NCBI GenBank assembly: GCA_029881835.1
Contig: JAOULV010000004.1
Coordinates: 1-16,496 of the forward strand
From: Rhodospirillaceae bacterium
Lineage (GTDB): Bacteria > Pseudomonadota > Alphaproteobacteria > Rhodospirillales > Magnetovibrionaceae
DNA length: 16,496 nt
Reading direction: 5' to 3'
Part shown: positions 15,685-16,496 of the stretch, in pieces
Position numbering within the stretch: position 1 is the stretch's first letter
How the letters are laid out: the number at the start of each line of letters is the position of its first letter
Position numbers and translations under genes: made by a program
The notes under the pieces: generated by a model
The model's input: the letters and a program-made list of their open reading frames with translations, nothing else
Databases searched by the model: none
Told to the model about the DNA's origin: nothing

Positions 15685-15699
15685 GGGGTGTAATAAAAT

Positions 15700-16170
15700 A
15701 TGTCACGTCGTCACGCTGCAGAAAAACGCGAAATCCAACCAGATGCCAAATACGGCGATCTGGTTATAACCAAATTCATGAACGCCCTTATGCTGGATGG
15801 CAAAAAGTCAGCCGCAGAAGGCATCGTTTATGGCGCATTTGACGTCATTCAAAAGAAATCTGGAAACGACCCAATCAAGGTATTCCACGAAGCCATCGAA
15901 AACGTTCGCCCCTCGGTTGAGGTTCGCTCACGTCGTGTTGGCGGTGCAACGTACCAGGTTCCGGTTGAGGTTCGTTCCGCCCGCCGTCAGGCGCTTGCTA
16001 TTCGCTGGATCGTTGAAATGGCTCGCAAGCGTTCGGAAAACACAATGGTTGCCCGTCTTTCCGGCGAACTTATGGACGCATCGCAAGGTCGCGGTGCAGC
16101 CGTAAAAAAACGCGAAGACACGCATAAAATGGCAGATGCCAACAAGGCATTCTCGCATTACCGTTGGTAA
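15700..16170 (+). CDS. rpsG: 30S ribosomal protein S7
   Basis: Nucleates assembly of the 30S head by binding the 3' domain of 16S rRNA and lines the E site. 156 residues, the usual bacterial length. It starts MSRRHAAEKREIQPDAKYGD; VRPSVEVRSRRVGGATYQVP (about 69-88) is the beta-hairpin region, and it ends FSHYRW. The ribosome site is the AAGGGG at 15683-15688, overlapping the rpsL stop. In E. coli S7 represses translation by binding a roughly 100-nt rpsL-rpsG spacer; here the spacer is 15 nt, so that operator cannot exist in the same place. Confidence 0.99.
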   Translation: MSRRHAAEKREIQPDAKYGDLVITKFMNALMLDGKKSAAEGIVYGAFDVIQKKSGNDPIKVFHEAIENVRPSVEVRSRRVGGATYQVPVEVRSARRQALAIRWIVEMARKRSENTMVARLSGELMDASQGRGAAVKKREDTHKMADANKAFSHYRW

Positions 16171-16198
16171 AGCTCGAAGCTCTAAGGATTAATAAGAA

Positions 16199-16496
16199 AT
16201 GGCACGCAAATTTCCACTCGATAAATACCGCAACATCGGCATCATGGCGCACATTGACGCCGGCAAAACCACGACGACCGAGCGGATTTTGTTCTACACC
16301 GGTAAATCATACAAAATCGGTGAAGTGCATGACGGCGCTGCCACCATGGATTGGATGGAACAAGAGCAAGAACGCGGCATCACCATTACATCTGCTGCGA
16401 CCACATGTTTTTGGAAAGACCATCAGATCAACATTATTGATACCCCGGGCCACGTTGACTTTACCATTGAAGTTGAACGTTCGCTTCGCGTGCTTG
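16199..16496 (+). CDS. fusA: Elongation factor G, N-terminal part (cut by window edge)
   Basis: GTPase that drives translocation of tRNA and mRNA and, with RRF, ribosome recycling. Only the first 99 codons are inside the window and the frame is open at the edge. Visible GTPase motifs are G1 AHIDAGKT (17-24), G2 RGITI (59-63) and G3 DTPGH (81-85). The N-terminus is MARKFPLDKYRNIGIMAHID. ATG 16199 has AAGGA at 16184-16188 and lies 28 nt after the rpsG stop, consistent with the rpsL-rpsG-fusA operon. Confidence 0.97.
   Translation, partial: MARKFPLDKYRNIGIMAHIDAGKTTTTERILFYTGKSYKIGEVHDGAATMDWMEQEQERGITITSAATTCFWKDHQINIIDTPGHVDFTIEVERSLRVL

Overview
This window is a core information-processing locus of an alphaproteobacterium with a base composition near 50% GC by eye. 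The assignment rests on gene order (rlmB facing away, then tRNA-Tyr, tRNA-Gly, tuf, tRNA-Trp, secE, nusG, rplK, rplA, rplJ, rplL, rpoB, rpoC, rpsL, rpsG, fusA), on a one-helix SecE, and on RpoB/RpoC lengths of 1388 and 1404 residues. All three tRNAs carry an encoded CCA end. I cannot name a genus.

Layout. On the minus strand at the left edge lies rlmB, a SpoU-family 23S rRNA ribose methyltransferase. A spacer of about 260 bases with promoter-like boxes separates it from the plus-strand run. First comes tRNA-Tyr(GTA), tRNA-Gly(TCC) and tuf, a shortened form of the E. coli thrU-tyrU-glyT-thrT-tufB unit, closed by a near-perfect intrinsic terminator. A second block runs from tRNA-Trp(CCA) through secE, nusG, rplK, rplA, rplJ, rplL, rpoB and rpoC, ending in another intrinsic terminator. 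The third block is the str operon: an excellent sigma-70-type promoter, a leader of about 200 nt, then rpsL, rpsG and the first 99 codons of fusA, which is cut by the window edge.

The genes supply the translation and transcription machinery: elongation factors Tu and G, L11, L1 and the L10-L7/L12 stalk, S12 and S7, the RNA polymerase beta and beta' subunits, NusG, and the SecE translocon subunit. RNA structure between genes suggests autogenous control. There is a hairpin resembling the L1 binding site before rplK, and a three-way-junction leader before rplJ that fits the L10 leader. Hairpins also fill the rplL-rpoB gap, where E. coli has an attenuator and an RNase III site, and an attenuator-like hairpin lies in the rpsL leader.

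The protein-coding content is ordinary and complete; I found no mobile element, CRISPR array, defence system, frameshift or unknown gene. The points worth a second look are in the untranslated RNA: twin hairpins just before the L10 leader, an A/T-rich perfect hairpin beside the rplJ start, the folded rplL-rpoB gap, and the long rpsL leader.
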